From Planctomycetes bacterium UBA1662 (lineage in GTDB: Bacteria > Planctomycetota > UBA8108), in the NCBI GenBank assembly GCA_002320775.1, contig DCKY01000213.1:1-6754 (forward strand): DNA of 6,754 bases, in the 5' to 3' direction. The notes beneath the pieces were generated by a model that saw only the letters and a program-made list of their open reading frames with translations, did not search any database and had not been told where the DNA came from. The position numbers were made by a program, and so were the translations under genes. This document shows positions 4,727-6,754 of the stretch, piece by piece. The first letter of the stretch is position 1, and each line of letters starts with the position of its first letter.

Positions 4727-6754
4727 GCAAACCGATTCCTGGCAGCCGAGATCGTCTCCGTCTACGGCATTGGTCGGGTCCTCACCGCAAACAAACGCGC
4801 CGGGAGCCTGGGGAGCCGGCCCGCCCTGGAACAGAAAATAGAGCATGAAGATCCCATCTGAGATGTCGACGCCTTCATCGTCGTTGGCATCGGCGGCATC
4901 GTCGCAGGGAGGAGCGCTGCCCCCCATGAAGAGATAATTGAAGAGCGCACTGGCATCGGAAATGTCAGCCTGCCCATCATTGTTGGCGTCACCGCGGCGG
5001 AAAGTTACATTCGGCGCGCAGAACGGGTCGGTATCGCAATCGTCATCATCGCAATCCTCGAGGCCATCGAGGTCATCATCGACGCCATTGTCGCAGCCAC
5101 CCGGAAAATAGTTTTCCTGTGGAATGATGTGGTAGACCGGCTCGGTCGTCAGCACATAGCCGGGGCCATCGCCTCCCCCCATCCCGGCGGCCCCTCCATC
5201 GCCTTCGCAATCGAGGCCGTCCCATTCTTCCTTGTCCTGCGGCAGCACAACCTGCCCGGGCTCCGGATCCGGGAGCTCGAGATCTTTAAAAACGACCGTC
5301 GCATCATTTCGAACCAGGGTTCCGGGAGCTAACGCGTCCTTTTCATTCTTGATCTCCACCGAAAACTGAACCCAGGCCTCGCCCGTGGATGTCTCGGGAA
5401 TATGAGGCTGAAGAAAACCCTGCTGGTCATCAACCACCTCTGCCTGGGTACCGGCCTGCAGCGAGATAAACTGCCAGGACAGGAGATTCTCATCCTGCTC
5501 GCAGAGGATCTTCACATCGACATTTGGGTCCGCTTGAAGGTCGATATCAAAACGAGCGTTTCCAGTCATGCCTCCTGAGTCGGGAATACATTCCGCCTCC
5601 GTATTGAATCCACCAACGCTTGTGATCCCGGTATTGCTGGTGCAATCGTAATCATCGTCAACGCCGGCCCCGAGGAAGCGGACCGTCGTCCAGTCGAGCT
5701 CAGGCGGCAGGCAATCAAACACATCGACCTTCTGCGCGGGCGCGGTGGCGCTCTCATCGTTCTCAAAGGTGATCTCGTAGACAATGGTTCGCCCATCAAA
5801 CTCCTGGCTGACGACTCCATCATCGGCGTACGGGATCCAGACATTCGCCTGCACACCGGAGAGATCATTGCCATTGGGAACAATCTCGCCAAGGTCGACC
5901 TCCCTGACCGTGGATTGCCCCGCGGTGCCGGACTTGTAGTTGGGATCGATGGGAATGATGACCTCGACGGAAATGTTGGCCGTGGAAACCAGGCGGTCAG
6001 GGGAGGTGGTCAGAGGCGCCACCTGCAGAGAATCGGAGAATATTTCGCACTCAAAGGGAGAGTTGCTCGTCTGGCCGATGGCCACGACACTGCCAAGCGA
6101 TGCCTCTGCGCCGACGTCGACAGCCCCGGTCGCGCTCAGGCTGAAGCCCTCCGCCTCGAGCTGGTAAGCTCCAGGACCTCCCTGGAGCCCCTCGATCACG
6201 AAAAAACCCGATGCACCCGTTACGGCGCACGCTCGTTCGACGCCGCGAACCGCGGCCACGCTGACCCCACCCAGTGGATTTCCATAGGAATCCCGCAGAA
6301 GCCCGGAGACCGCGGCGCTGAAATGGTTGCCCGGATCCTCCAGGGTCCAGGCCGTATGAGCGGCCAGCCGGAGAGCTTCCGAGACGGAGGCGGGATGACC
6401 CCCGCGGAGAGCGACCCGGGTCGAAAGCTCCCCAAGGGATGAGATGAAATCAGAAAGGCTCTCTCCCAACACCTCCTCCATCCTGGCCCAGGCCGACGCG
6501 GGCATCTCCTGCGGCTTGGTGAGCAGGCCCGGGACGCAATTCGGTCCCGCCTCCAGGCAAAGACCGTCACCGTCCTGGGGAGAAAGCTCCTCAACGGTAA
6601 ACTCCAGCTGCTCCGAGCCCTCAACCCCGGGATCTGGAATGGAGAAAACTACATAGACAAGATTCTGTACACCCGAGGCGCCTGGCGGAAGGGATCCGGG
6701 ATACCCCACGGAGTTGACCGTCAGGATATCAACCGGCACCTCGGGAGGAGCGAA
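4721..6754 (-). CDS. Secreted multidomain protein with C-terminal dockerin-like domain, 5' end missing
   Basis: The frame is open from the right edge (FAPPE precedes the GTG at 6739, which has no ribosome binding site), so 677 C-terminal residues are seen and the start and signal peptide lie outside. Numbered from that GTG: a carboxypeptidase-regulatory/CnaB-like beta-sandwich (about 143-200, SGLLRDSYGNPLGGVSV); a domain with ITFENDESATAPAQKVDVFD...DW (323-350) and FSVEIKN...GTLVRNDATVVF (459-484), as in repeats of planctomycete and cyanobacterial surface proteins; a Gly-rich linker (512-527); an Asp-rich stretch between cysteines (549-574); and a dockerin-like pair of calcium loops (DANNDGQADISD 584-595; DANDDEGVDISD 617-628) with Asp/Asn at positions 1, 3, 5, 9 and 12 in both. 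The cysteines suit an extracytoplasmic protein. No catalytic domain is visible. Binding partner and function are unknown; surface attachment or assembly is the likely role. It is convergent with the kinase. Confidence 0.88.
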   Translation of the reverse strand, partial: FAPPEVPVDILTVNSVGYPGSLPPGASGVQNLVYVVFSIPDPGVEGSEQLEFTVEELSPQDGDGLCLEAGPNCVPGLLTKPQEMPASAWARMEEVLGESLSDFISSLGELSTRVALRGGHPASVSEALRLAAHTAWTLEDPGNHFSAAVSGLLRDSYGNPLGGVSVAAVRGVERACAVTGASGFFVIEGLQGGPGAYQLEAEGFSLSATGAVDVGAEASLGSVVAIGQTSNSPFECEIFSDSLQVAPLTTSPDRLVSTANISVEVIIPIDPNYKSGTAGQSTVREVDLGEIVPNGNDLSGVQANVWIPYADDGVVSQEFDGRTIVYEITFENDESATAPAQKVDVFDCLPPELDWTTVRFLGAGVDDDYDCTSNTGITSVGGFNTEAECIPDSGGMTGNARFDIDLQADPNVDVKILCEQDENLLSWQFISLQAGTQAEVVDDQQGFLQPHIPETSTGEAWVQFSVEIKNEKDALAPGTLVRNDATVVFKDLELPDPEPGQVVLPQDKEEWDGLDCEGDGGAAGMGGGDGPGYVLTTEPVYHIIPQENYFPGGCDNGVDDDLDGLEDCDDDDCDTDPFCAPNVTFRRGDANNDGQADISDASALFNYLFMGGSAPPCDDAADANDDEGVDISDGIFMLYFLFQGGPAPQAPGAFVCGEDPTNAVDGDDLGCQESVCQ

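Noticed and set aside
4721..6739. GTG at 6739 as a real start of the dockerin protein
   Set aside because: The frame is open beyond it to the window edge, no Shine-Dalgarno sequence precedes it, and no signal peptide follows, although the protein is clearly of secreted type. The true start lies outside the window.

Overview
The window looks like a piece of a Planctomycetota genome. Four things point there: (i) an ECF-type sigma factor paired divergently with a transmembrane Ser/Thr kinase; (ii) a kinase with the planctomycete N-terminal extension and the 'LDWI..KA..KDR..RY..A..LA.DI.RYL' end, followed by one membrane segment; (iii) a C-terminal formylglycine-generating-enzyme (FGE/SUMF1) fold fused to that kinase; (iv) a secreted protein ending in the two-loop dockerin-like tail (RGDAN.DG..DISD ... 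DAND....DISD) common in that phylum. The DNA is GC-rich throughout. No mobile element, tRNA, rRNA or CRISPR array was seen.

Layout, left to right. 1-116 (minus): the first 38 codons of an unrecognised gene that runs off the left edge. 117-267: presumed upstream region of that gene. 268-299 (minus): strong intrinsic terminator. 300-640: about 340 bases with no convincing protein gene but unusually rich in inverted repeats, possibly a minus-strand structured RNA or an attenuated leader. 643-666 (minus): intrinsic terminator of the sigma gene. 709-1359 (minus): ECF-type sigma factor. 1360-1458: compact divergent promoter region with a perfect 12-bp palindrome. 1459-4698 (plus): 1079-residue kinase / PDZ-like / FGE-fold receptor. 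4699-4720: short convergent junction with a 14-bp palindrome. 4721-6754 (minus): the C-terminal 677 residues of a large secreted dockerin-containing protein that runs off the right edge.

How the genes may work together (inference): the kinase has a cytoplasmic catalytic domain, one membrane helix and a large extracytoplasmic half, so it is built like a receptor. The divergent sigma factor is the obvious candidate for its output. No anti-sigma gene lies within the window, so kinase-based control of sigma activity is plausible but unproven. The FGE-like domain lacks the C-terminal catalytic cysteine, so it is better read as a sensor or binding module than as a sulfatase-activating enzyme. The dockerin protein converges on the kinase and is probably an independent transcription unit.

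The least explained part is the terminator-bounded, hairpin-rich stretch at 268-666. The kinase/sigma pair is a recognisable planctomycete arrangement rather than a new system.
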